DNA of 39,334 bases from assembly GCA_017937765.1 (NCBI GenBank), contig JAGBCY010000016.1, forward strand, positions 1 through 39,334, given 5' to 3'. The notes below the pieces were generated by a model. The model worked only from the letters and a program-made list of their open reading frames with translations, was not told the DNA's origin and did no database searches. This document shows, in pieces, positions 31,955 to 39,334 of the stretch (positions are counted from its first letter, which is position 1; each line of letters begins with the position of its first letter). Position numbers and translations under genes: made by a program. This DNA is from Alistipes sp. (GTDB lineage Bacteria > Bacteroidota > Bacteroidia > Bacteroidales > Rikenellaceae).

Positions 31955-34081
31955 ATGAGAAAGATTTTAACTACCGTAGCACTCTTTGCCGTGGCTGTGT
32001 CGGCTATGGCTCAGGTGAGCTATCTTGAGATGATTGAGGCACGCAGGTCTCCGTCATCGTACATTGCGCCACAGTCGCTAACGCCCGTGGCAGGTACACA
32101 TCAGTATATGGAGCTCGATGGCAAGAGCGTTGTGCTTTACGACTATGCCAAACCCGGCATCGGCGAGGTGGTGTTCACGGCTAAGGGCGTGATTATGTCC
32201 TACGACAAGTCGCCCGATGGCACTATGGCGATATATGAGTTGTGGGATGGTGGCTCGCCACGCCAGGAGATCTATCGCCACTCGTTCACATCGGACTACT
32301 ACATCGCCTGCCCCGATGGCTCGACAATCAAGATTGACGACGTGCGCGACGTATCGTTCTCGCCCGATTCGAAGTTCCTCGCTATGGGCTACAACAACGA
32401 TATCTTCGTCTACGACCTCACGACAAACGAGATTTACAGCATCACCCAAGATGGCAAGTGGAACCATATCATCAACGGTACGACCGACTGGGTTTATGAG
32501 GAGGAGTATGGCTTCACGCAGGCATATGCCTTCTCGCCCGATGGTCGCGAGATTGCATATCTGAAGTTCGACGAGAGCCGCGTTAAGGAGTTCGAGATGA
32601 TGCGCTACGACGCAGAACTCTACAACAAGGCTTATAGCTTCAAGTACCCGAAGGCTGGCGAGGAGAACTCTATCGTCACGATGCACGTCTATAACCTCTA
32701 CACGAAGGAGACACGTCAGATCGACCTCGGCGAGGAGACCGACCAGTATATCCCTCGCATCGGCTACACACCTGCGGGTAACCTCTTCTTCTATCGCGTC
32801 AACCGCCTGCAAAACCACTTCGAGGTTGTTATGGTTGAGGCTGATGGCTCGCAGCGTGTGATTTATAACGAGAAGGATGACCGCTACGTCGAGCGTCCCT
32901 CGGCCGAGACCGTCACCTTCATCGACGGCGACCGTTTCATCGTGCGCGAGGAGACTACCACTGGCTGGTTCCACCTCTACCTGCACTCTGTCTCTAAGGG
33001 CCGCCTTAATGCCATCACGCAGGGTGAGTGGGAGGTTACGCAGCTCGTAGGCCTCTCTGCCAATAAGAAGACGCTCTACTATATGTCTACCGAGCAGTCG
33101 CCCGAGGAGCGTCACCTGTACTCTATCGGTCTCGATGGCTTGAAGAAGACCTGCATCCTCTCGAAGCCCGGCTACTGGCGCGTGTATCCCTCGGCCGATA
33201 TGAAGTACTTTGCTGCTGAGCATTCGGCAACGGACTGCTATCCTACGGCTGCGGTCTACGATGCTAAGGGCAAGGTGGTACGCACACTTATGCTCGACGA
33301 GCCTACCGAGGCGAAGCCCGAGTATCAGCGCAACTACTACACCTTCACCACCGAGCGCGGCGACGAGCTTACCTACTTCCTCATCTATCCTAAGGATTAT
33401 AACCCCGAAAAGCAGTATCCCGTGCTTATCACCCAGTACTCGGGTCCCGGCTCGCAGCAGATCGAGAATCGCTATACTACCGACTGGGAGGAGACTCTCG
33501 CACGTAATGGTTATATCGTTGCTTGCTGCGATGGTCGCGGTACAGGCTTCCGTGGTGAGGCGTTCAAGAAGGTGACCTACGCAAACCTCGGCTTTGCTGA
33601 GGTCGAGGATCAGATCTCGTTTGCACGCCACTTGGGCCGTCAGAGCTTCGTAGACGCCAAGCGTATCGGTATCTATGGCTGGTCGTATGGTGGCTTTATG
33701 GCCCTCGGCTGCTCGCTCAAGGGCGACGGCCTATTTAAGATGGCTATCGCGGTTGCTCCCGTAACCTCGTGGCGTTACTACGATTCGATCTATACGGAGA
33801 TATACAACGGTCTCCCGCAGCAGAATCCCGCGGGCTATGATAATAACTCGCCCATCAACTTCGCCGACCGCTTGTCGAACAACACTCGTCTGTTGATCAT
33901 CCACGGCACGGCCGACGATAACGTGCACTTCCAGAACACTATGGAGATGTGCCGCGCCCTGAACCGCGCAGGCAAGCAGTACGATATGATGGTTTACCCC
34001 GATCAGAACCACTCGATGCGCCCCAACGATATGGTCAACATCCGCCAGAAGATGGTTGACTACTGCTTGGAGCACTTGTAG
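31955..34081 (+). CDS. Dipeptidyl-peptidase IV, S9 family (periplasmic)
   Basis: A serine peptidase removing X-Pro or X-Ala dipeptides from peptide N-termini. A signal peptide (MRKILTTVALFAVAVSAMA) is followed by an eight-bladed beta-propeller domain (~30-480) with the DPP IV glutamates in WVYEEEYGF (E182-E184), which bind the substrate N-terminus. The hydrolase domain has S577 (GWSYGG), an Asp in GTADDNV (D654/D655) and H686 (DQNHSM). All catalytic residues are present and the 708-residue length is normal. The glutamate pair separates it from prolyl oligopeptidase and acylaminoacyl peptidases. No clear TAnnTTTG box was found in the 260-nt gap before it. Together with DPP III it gives the cell two dipeptide-releasing enzymes. 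Confidence 0.95.
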   Translation: MRKILTTVALFAVAVSAMAQVSYLEMIEARRSPSSYIAPQSLTPVAGTHQYMELDGKSVVLYDYAKPGIGEVVFTAKGVIMSYDKSPDGTMAIYELWDGGSPRQEIYRHSFTSDYYIACPDGSTIKIDDVRDVSFSPDSKFLAMGYNNDIFVYDLTTNEIYSITQDGKWNHIINGTTDWVYEEEYGFTQAYAFSPDGREIAYLKFDESRVKEFEMMRYDAELYNKAYSFKYPKAGEENSIVTMHVYNLYTKETRQIDLGEETDQYIPRIGYTPAGNLFFYRVNRLQNHFEVVMVEADGSQRVIYNEKDDRYVERPSAETVTFIDGDRFIVREETTTGWFHLYLHSVSKGRLNAITQGEWEVTQLVGLSANKKTLYYMSTEQSPEERHLYSIGLDGLKKTCILSKPGYWRVYPSADMKYFAAEHSATDCYPTAAVYDAKGKVVRTLMLDEPTEAKPEYQRNYYTFTTERGDELTYFLIYPKDYNPEKQYPVLITQYSGPGSQQIENRYTTDWEETLARNGYIVACCDGRGTGFRGEAFKKVTYANLGFAEVEDQISFARHLGRQSFVDAKRIGIYGWSYGGFMALGCSLKGDGLFKMAIAVAPVTSWRYYDSIYTEIYNGLPQQNPAGYDNNSPINFADRLSNNTRLLIIHGTADDNVHFQNTMEMCRALNRAGKQYDMMVYPDQNHSMRPNDMVNIRQKMVDYCLEHL

Positions 34082-34105
34082 CAGGGATGATTGTTCGGTT
34101 ACGAT

Positions 34106-34133
34106 AAGGGAGTGGGGCATTGCCTCACTCCTT
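34106..34133 (+). terminator. Weak hairpin terminator after DPP IV
   Basis: A 12-bp stem (aagg.agtgGggc with gcctcactcctt; one bulge and one wobble, loop att) lies 25 nt after the stop. The tail agatatt is poor in T, so read-through to the next gene is likely. Confidence 0.45.
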
Positions 34134-34159
34134 AGATATTAATTCTAAAATGTTAGATA

Positions 34160-34723
34160 ATGAGAAAGATGATTGTTGCCATCGTCGCCATTGTCGCGTC
34201 TATGATGGTGGAGGCTTCGGCCCAGAGTGGATATGTCATTCGAGATGTAGGGGCTGTGGAGGTGGAGTTGGGCGTGGGCCTTGCTACCGCTGCTAATAGG
34301 ATGCCCGAGTATGGCAAGGCTCGTCCCGGTGTCGATGCTAATGTAGAGGTACGCTATAACTTCGCGGCTCAGCCCGTGGACTTGGGTTTGTATGCGTCGG
34401 TGTGTTCGATATATCGCGGTGATAGGGTGGGTGATGTTGCTCGGAGCTATAAGTTCGTGAGTAAGAACCTAATGCTCACTTCCGATTATAACTTCTTTCA
34501 GGGTGGCAAGGTGTCGCCATATATCGGTTTTGGTGTTGGTGTCGCTTGGAGTGATATCGCTGCTAATAACCAATATGGAGGCACGAACTTCGTTGTTATG
34601 CCGCGTGCTGGTGTCGAGCTGTCGCACCACGTTCGCCTCACGGTTTCGTACAAGATCTTCGATCGGGCGAATAACCACCTGACGCTAAGCCTCGGCTACG
34701 CCTTTGGTGGCGGTAGGCGTTAG
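34160..34723 (+). CDS. Small outer-membrane beta-barrel protein
   Basis: A 187-residue protein with a signal peptide (MRKMIVAIVAIVASMMVEASA, cleavage after AQ or SA). It then has alternating amphipathic strands of about ten residues: VEVELGVGLATAA, VEVRYNFAAQPVDLGLYAS, 'FVSKNLMLTSDYNFF', 'VSPYIGFGVGVAWSD', 'FVVMPRAGVELSHHVRLTVSY' and 'HLTLSLGYAFGGG'. This pattern fits an eight-stranded OmpX/OmpA-type barrel (OMP_b-brl). It ends in Gly-Gly-Gly-Arg-Arg instead of the usual terminal aromatic residue, a small oddity that could affect assembly. It lies 78 nt after DPP IV on the same strand, possibly read through from it. Confidence 0.82.
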   Translation: MRKMIVAIVAIVASMMVEASAQSGYVIRDVGAVEVELGVGLATAANRMPEYGKARPGVDANVEVRYNFAAQPVDLGLYASVCSIYRGDRVGDVARSYKFVSKNLMLTSDYNFFQGGKVSPYIGFGVGVAWSDIAANNQYGGTNFVVMPRAGVELSHHVRLTVSYKIFDRANNHLTLSLGYAFGGGRR

Positions 34724-34798
34724 TCGCACGGTGGGTCCATAAAAATATACCCATTTATAATAATAGGGTGGATGCTACAATAGTAATAGGAATATTAT

Positions 34799-34832
34799 AA
34801 AAAAATGCGCTCGGCCATATCGACCGAGCGCA
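34799..34832 (-). terminator. Intrinsic terminator of the large surface protein gene
   Basis: On the minus strand the 9-bp stem tgcgctcgg/ccgagcgca (34806-34814 with 34824-34832, loop 9 nt) is followed by seven T (34799-34805). The stop codon lies 26 nt before it. Confidence 0.85.
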
Positions 34833-34857
34833 AATTGTTTAAGTGGCTTAATAACGA

Positions 34858-37800
34858 TTAGTAAACGTCAACGCCGTCAACAACAACGTTCAACTTATCC
34901 TGACCCATTGAGTTCTTGTTAGCCCAAAGAGTAGTACCTGTGTTGATACCCTTGTCGTTAATCTCGAAGCCGTTAACAGTAGCGTTGTTTACGATAAGCT
35001 CGTAAGACTTGTTGTAGTCGTTACCAATCTCGATAGCTGCCTTCAAGTCAGCAAGGCCGCCCTTATCGTTAAATACGCAGTAGTTCATAGTCAACTTTGT
35101 ATTTTCCGTACCATAGAGCAACATTGCCTTACCGTCGCAGTTGAATGTACAGTTGGTAAATGTAGCCTCTGCAGCACCCCAAGTCCATACATTGTATATG
35201 TCGCCTGAAACGTTAAATGTACACTTCTCGAAAGAGCTGTTGTCGTAAAGTGTAAATACACCATTGATTATACAGTTCTTGTATGTTCCCTTGCAACGAG
35301 CATATCCTGGGAAGTAAGTGCTTGTTGTGGTGATGGTTACATTCTCGAATGTTACAGTTGCTCCATCTAAAGAGTAGTCGCAGTCACCCTCGGCACCACC
35401 ATCATCCTGGGCGGCAATAATAGTGTCCTCTGGATTGCCAGTGCCAATAAATGTGATAGTCTTGCCCTTAGCTGAGTCTGGAATGATAAATGTACCCTCT
35501 GTAAGATAAACGTTTGTCTCACCAGCAGCCAAAGCATCAGCCAAAGCAGTCTGGTTACCTACAACAGCGTTGCCATTCTCATCCTCGAACTGACCCTCGG
35601 CAACGACCTTATAACCATCAATAGTGAGCTTACCAGTATCGCCTGGCACGAAGCGACCGTAGTAGTTACGCTTGAAGCCCTCGGGAGCTGTCTTGCCAGT
35701 CTGAGTAAGAGTGTTACCGCTCTCAGTAATGTTGCTGATAGTTACCTCACCTACGTTTGCAGTACCTACAACAACACCTGTACGCCACTCACCATCATCA
35801 GTTGAGATAAGCTTATTATTCTGTATAGTACAGTTCGAGATAGTAGTGAAAGTCCAAGCGTTGTTACCTGCGTGACCGTTGATACCACCTACTGAGCCAT
35901 CGCACTGAATTGTACAACCAACAACAGAGCACTTGTCAATGGTGACATAGGTCTTTACTGGGCCATCATTAACGTTGTTGTAACCAGCAGTCCAACCGAT
36001 AAGACCACCTGTACGTGAGCCAGCGCCACCAGTCACTGTTGAATTGAGAAGGTGACAGTTAGTAAGAGTGATCTTATCCATTGAGTCTACGCTCTCGATG
36101 AAAGCACCTGAACCAAGAGTGTTAGCACTTACGATATCAGAATCCTTGATAGTAAGGTCCTTGATAACAATACCAGAGCCACCAGCGAAACCACCAGCGA
36201 ACAATGGAGCGGTAAGACCTGTGATAACAGCACCGTTACCCTCGATAGTAACGATGTCAGCACCGTGGTAGCCATCAACCTTGATAGGAGTCCACTCAAC
36301 GTTAGTCATATCGAGTGTAGAGTTCTCAGCGAATACAATTGTAGTGTCACCAGCACCAGCAGCACCTGCGCTCTTAAGAGCAGTCTCAAGAGTCCAGAGT
36401 GAGTTAACAACCAAGTTGCCCTCTGCATCCTCGATAACACCCTCGCTAACATACTTTAATCCATCAACAGTTACATTGAGATTTGCAAGATTCTCGGCAG
36501 TAACCTCGTCCTTGAAACGGCAGATGAAGTCATCGTATGCAAAGCCACCCTTTGATACACAGTTATTGATAGACACTGTGAACTTAGGATTATTTACTGC
36601 ATTGCTAATCTCGATAGCTGCGATATTCTGACCATTACCAGTCTGAGCGTGCTTGCTTGAAGAGAACTCGCAGTTATTGATATTTACTGTTACATCTGTA
36701 CCCTCATTGTAAATCAAGATGCCCTTACCATCAACGCAGTTGAAAGTACAACGCTCGAAGTCTACATTACAGCCATAAGTCCAGATATACTGGTTGGCAT
36801 TGAGGTTGAACACGCAGTCCTCAAAACGAGCTGACTGGTTCCAGCAGAAGAATGCACCGTTGAAAGTAATGTTCTTGTAAACGTGGCCTGTGCTGTGTGT
36901 GAAGCCAGAGTAGGTGTTGCCATTCCAATTAACAGTGATGCCATCAATAGTGAGATTGTCGGCACCGCTAATCTCACTGATGTTATTCATATTGAGAATA
37001 GCCTCCTTAACACCCTCGATAGTTACATTATCGGCAATAGAAGTGGGCATTGTGTACTCAGTGATGTTTACACCGTCGCCCCATGGGCCAGCTGTCATAT
37101 AGATTGTATAGCCCTCAAGCTTAACAGCATTGGCAAGACCTGCGCTCTTATAAACATCCACATACTTCTTACCATCAATGTTCAACTCGCCGTAACCTGC
37201 AGTGTTATAGCTTGCACCTACAAGACCACCGTGAGCAAGTTTTGATGCAGTAAGACCATCCTGGCGGGTAGCCTTAACAGTGCCAGTAAACTCGCAGCCA
37301 GTGAGAGTGGTCTTAGCAGAAGTCTTCTCAACCCAGCAACCTGCGATACCACCAGTGCGTACATAGCGATTGTGTGAATCCGCAGCACAATCGTTGATAA
37401 CTGTTGCGCTGCAAGAGCAGTCAGTTGCGCTGTTGCCATACTGAAGGAGTGCAAACAAACCGCCGACAGCCTCGCCCGAAGCTATAACCTTAATCTTAGA
37501 CTTAATATTGGTCTTTGTATAGTTACCCTCGCCACTATAGCTCGCAACACCACCGCAATAGCCGGTAGCACTCTTTACGTAGCTATCCTCTGTTACATCA
37601 ACGGTGATGTTTGCAAGGTTACCATAGTGGTATCCAACAACACCAGCAACATTCTGGGCAGTACCCTCGATGGTCACCTTACCAGTAAGCTCAATGTCTG
37701 AAATCTCGCCACGGAAGAGGTTACCACACAATGCAGCTCCGCTCGATGTCTTCATATTCACGTTATGTAGCTTAAGATTGCGGATTGAACCATAAACATT

Positions 37801-39168
37801 GCCATCATTGCTACCTGAGTCGCGACCTACATAGCCAAAGAGTCCTGCACGAGACTTCGAATCAATACGAAGATTATAAATAGTCTTGCCCTGACCATCG
37901 AATGCGCCACGGAAAGATTTGGCTTCTGTTAAGCCAATAGGAGTCCAATTGTTATTGTCGAGGTCAATGTTTGCAGTAAGAACGAACTCCTCCTTTGCCC
38001 AGTCTACCTCGCCTGCGCGTGTAGATGCTGTTGAGGGAAGTGTGCCGTTTACAGCAGCTGCCAAGTATGCCAACTGTGCACCTGTGCCAATCTCGTAGAT
38101 ACCGTCGTTGTTGCTATCAACGGGAGCGGCCAAAGTCTTGCCATCCCAAGCCTCAACATCATACTTGTCATCCTCGGGATTCCACTCTTTACCGTTAGCG
38201 AAGCCCTCCTCGATAGTTACGCTGATGCTGTTAGCATCGGTAAGAACGGGACCCATAACGGTTGTCAAGTAGTTGCGCTTAACGGGAATGTTTGTGTTGA
38301 ATACAATGGTAGGAATATCCTGATTAGTGTTATCCTGAACATCCATAGTGAACATCACGCGGTCGTCGGTTGCGCGGAAGAAGTAGTCGGCAAACAAGGT
38401 CATAACGCCAGTGCCCTTAGGATCCTCGTACTCGTAGGTCATAGTGTTAAGGTCTACAACCTTTTCGCCGGTAGCCTCGGGCTGGCCCTCTACGTCCTGC
38501 TCAAGAGCGTTGAACTCGTTGTAGAAGTAGGTGTTGAGGTAGTTAACCTTAACGGTCTCGGGCATAAGATCGCCGTAGAGCTCCTTGATGTCGGTAGTAA
38601 CCACGCGCAATTTAGCGAAGGGGCGCGTAAGGGTTACAAGGATAGACGATGAGCTACGGAAGTCAGCCTCGAAGTGCTTGCCGGTGTAGGCATCGCGGCT
38701 CTCGTCGATAGCTGTCCAGTGATCTTTAACAACCATAACCTTGGTCAAACTAGCTGATGTGTTGTAGTGGTAGTCGTAAGGCTCAGCAGCGTCACGCTCA
38801 CCATTAACCTGGGGAACGAAGTCGGCCCATACGACGAATGAGTAACCACGGCCGGGAACAAGACGCAAGTTGAACGTAGTGTTGGCAGCAGTATCCTCAA
38901 ACGAATACATACGCTCCTTAGCGAGCGCACCATTTGCATCGTACACCTCGAGGATGTAACGGATGTCATAATCATTCTCGAGGTCGATGTTCGTGAGACC
39001 ACCCTCGTCGCTGGTGTTACCAGCAGCACGGGTCTCCATCTCGGGAACAGCAACGCTCAGCGTAAGATCAACCTCGCCCTTGTTGCCAACGTTGGCACCG
39101 TCGAAGTCATTCTGGCACGATACCATACCGAGTACCAATGCCGCCAAAGCTAAAAATTTTGCTTTCAT
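34858..39168 (-). CDS. Giant surface lipoprotein: DUF6562-like head, GLUG and beta-helix repeats
   Basis: A 1436-residue predicted surface protein. The frame opens at 39198, but I start at the ATG at 39168 (MKAKFLALAALVLGMVSC), which gives a clean lipoprotein signal with C18. Residues ~35-330 resemble the DUF6562/fimbrillin-like head ('NLRLVPGRGYSFVVWADF', 'VTLTRPFAKLRVVT'). Residues ~350-650 carry GLUG-like repeats (IYEIGTGAQLAYLAAAVNG, 'FDGQGKTIYNLRID', 'GLFGYVG'). From ~690 to the end are right-handed beta-helix modules, with a linker ('VDGxKxVxEGxxEDxxGNxVV') at ~903 and ~1183. The third copy of the linker stops at 'VDGVDVY', the C-terminus. The gene is more AT-rich than its neighbours. 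Adhesion or glycan binding is inferred. No promoter is visible. Confidence 0.85.
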   Translation of the reverse strand: MKAKFLALAALVLGMVSCQNDFDGANVGNKGEVDLTLSVAVPEMETRAAGNTSDEGGLTNIDLENDYDIRYILEVYDANGALAKERMYSFEDTAANTTFNLRLVPGRGYSFVVWADFVPQVNGERDAAEPYDYHYNTSASLTKVMVVKDHWTAIDESRDAYTGKHFEADFRSSSSILVTLTRPFAKLRVVTTDIKELYGDLMPETVKVNYLNTYFYNEFNALEQDVEGQPEATGEKVVDLNTMTYEYEDPKGTGVMTLFADYFFRATDDRVMFTMDVQDNTNQDIPTIVFNTNIPVKRNYLTTVMGPVLTDANSISVTIEEGFANGKEWNPEDDKYDVEAWDGKTLAAPVDSNNDGIYEIGTGAQLAYLAAAVNGTLPSTASTRAGEVDWAKEEFVLTANIDLDNNNWTPIGLTEAKSFRGAFDGQGKTIYNLRIDSKSRAGLFGYVGRDSGSNDGNVYGSIRNLKLHNVNMKTSSGAALCGNLFRGEISDIELTGKVTIEGTAQNVAGVVGYHYGNLANITVDVTEDSYVKSATGYCGGVASYSGEGNYTKTNIKSKIKVIASGEAVGGLFALLQYGNSATDCSCSATVINDCAADSHNRYVRTGGIAGCWVEKTSAKTTLTGCEFTGTVKATRQDGLTASKLAHGGLVGASYNTAGYGELNIDGKKYVDVYKSAGLANAVKLEGYTIYMTAGPWGDGVNITEYTMPTSIADNVTIEGVKEAILNMNNISEISGADNLTIDGITVNWNGNTYSGFTHSTGHVYKNITFNGAFFCWNQSARFEDCVFNLNANQYIWTYGCNVDFERCTFNCVDGKGILIYNEGTDVTVNINNCEFSSSKHAQTGNGQNIAAIEISNAVNNPKFTVSINNCVSKGGFAYDDFICRFKDEVTAENLANLNVTVDGLKYVSEGVIEDAEGNLVVNSLWTLETALKSAGAAGAGDTTIVFAENSTLDMTNVEWTPIKVDGYHGADIVTIEGNGAVITGLTAPLFAGGFAGGSGIVIKDLTIKDSDIVSANTLGSGAFIESVDSMDKITLTNCHLLNSTVTGGAGSRTGGLIGWTAGYNNVNDGPVKTYVTIDKCSVVGCTIQCDGSVGGINGHAGNNAWTFTTISNCTIQNNKLISTDDGEWRTGVVVGTANVGEVTISNITESGNTLTQTGKTAPEGFKRNYYGRFVPGDTGKLTIDGYKVVAEGQFEDENGNAVVGNQTALADALAAGETNVYLTEGTFIIPDSAKGKTITFIGTGNPEDTIIAAQDDGGAEGDCDYSLDGATVTFENVTITTTSTYFPGYARCKGTYKNCIINGVFTLYDNSSFEKCTFNVSGDIYNVWTWGAAEATFTNCTFNCDGKAMLLYGTENTKLTMNYCVFNDKGGLADLKAAIEIGNDYNKSYELIVNNATVNGFEINDKGINTGTTLWANKNSMGQDKLNVVVDGVDVY

Positions 39169-39198
39169 AGAATGTGAATTAATGTTATAAAAAGTCAT

Positions 39199-39225
39199 TA
39201 GTGTCCCATAAAAATTCGGGACTGG
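39199..39225. other. Short inverted repeat at the junction of adhesin and IS-like DNA
   Basis: gtccc (39203-39207) pairs with gggac (39218-39222) across 10 nt. It sits between the adhesin leader and the stop codon of the partial frame at 39226-39333. It might be the terminal inverted repeat of an insertion sequence, or its weak terminator; the other end is outside the window. Confidence 0.35.
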
Positions 39226-39333
39226 TTAAACATTAAATAAATTTTGCCCATTAGGGTCGGTAGGTTCTTTGTCATATTGAAATTTAGTTTTGTCGAAGAG
39301 GTCTTTTAAGCGTGTTTTGTCAGTCAGCGAAAT
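39226..39333 (-). CDS. C-terminal fragment of an unknown protein, possibly an IS transposase
   Basis: A frame enters from the right edge on the minus strand and stays open for 35 codons before TAA (39226-39228), with no start in the window. It reads ISLTDKTRLKDLFDKTKFQY followed by DKEPTDPNGQNLFNV. The other two frames are stopped within a few codons. The composition is that of a real protein tail, and the 'SLxDKTxLxxLF' pattern with a short 'NLF' ending reminds me of IS4-group transposases in Bacteroidetes, from memory only. A chance frame of this length is also possible. Confidence 0.45.
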   Translation of the reverse strand: MSLTDKTRLKDLFDKTKFQYDKEPTDPNGQNLFNV

Positions 39334-39334
39334 A

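Noticed and set aside
32078-33631. 517-codon open frame on the minus strand
   Set aside because: It lies wholly inside the DPP IV gene in an antisense frame. Its product is rich in L, V, R and I without any domain, as expected from the mirror of this codon use.
1-39334. tRNA, rRNA, prophage, restriction or toxin-antitoxin genes
   Set aside because: Looked for cloverleaf tRNA sequences, conserved rRNA strings, integrases, methylases and small gene pairs; none could be supported.

Overview
The window looks like chromosomal DNA of a member of the Bacteroidales, most likely Rikenellaceae and Alistipes-like. The evidence is the repeated promoter signature TAnnTTTG (several with TTTG 20 nt upstream), the scarcity of Shine-Dalgarno sequences, many short lipoprotein signal peptides, fimbrillin-like (Mfa-like, DUF6562-like) surface proteins, a DUF4837 lipoprotein, a TPM/LemA pair, an M49 dipeptidyl-peptidase III of Bacteroides type, and heavy use of TCG for serine. 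The family assignment is inference; the order is well supported.

Layout. 1-600: rplU-rpmA (ribosomal proteins L21 and L27), then an intergenic stretch rich in inverted repeats. 830-2010: two small membrane-protein genes on the minus strand. 2150-4174: a lipoprotein DPP III. 4263-8905: a minus-strand cassette of a subtilisin-like lipoprotein protease and two lipoproteins that share the same C-terminal module. 9027-16574: minus-strand housekeeping run trpS, ClC channel, ychF, SIMPL protein, gltX, galM, ending at a strong terminator. 16739-17638: oxyR, followed by the only gene-free stretch over 300 nt (17639-18139), which holds a long nested hairpin and several repeats. 18140-23691: a plus-strand operon rsfS-ftsH-cdsA-psd-AI-2E-type permease-riboflavin kinase domain. 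23891-25064: ubiX and a polysaccharide deacetylase (minus). 25209-26195: DUF4837 lipoprotein. 26350-27381: thiL (minus), divergent from adk (27496-28068), which is followed by the TPM/zinc-ribbon protein and LemA. 29848-31692: a glucosaminidase-LysM protein and an unrecognised conserved-looking protein. 31955-34723: dipeptidyl-peptidase IV and a small outer-membrane beta-barrel. 34858-39168: a 1436-residue surface beta-helix lipoprotein, with the tail of a possible insertion-sequence transposase at the window edge.

How it fits together. Most of the window is ordinary core genome: translation (L21, L27, GltX, TrpS, YchF, RsfS), membrane quality control and phospholipid synthesis (FtsH, CdsA, Psd), cofactors (ThiL, UbiX, riboflavin kinase), nucleotide metabolism (Adk) and peroxide response (OxyR). 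The accessory layer is cell-surface: peptide-degrading enzymes (DPP III, DPP IV, subtilase), wall enzymes (glucosaminidase, deacetylase) and large repeat lipoproteins. That suits a gut organism living on peptides, but the lifestyle is inference.

The items most worth a second look are the subtilase plus twin-module lipoprotein cassette, the 103-nt nested hairpin behind oxyR, the perfect 21-bp inverted repeat across the rpmA stop codon, a family of heptamer-period tandem repeats in several gene gaps, and the IS-like end abutting the giant adhesin gene. No defence system, CRISPR array, tRNA or rRNA gene was seen.
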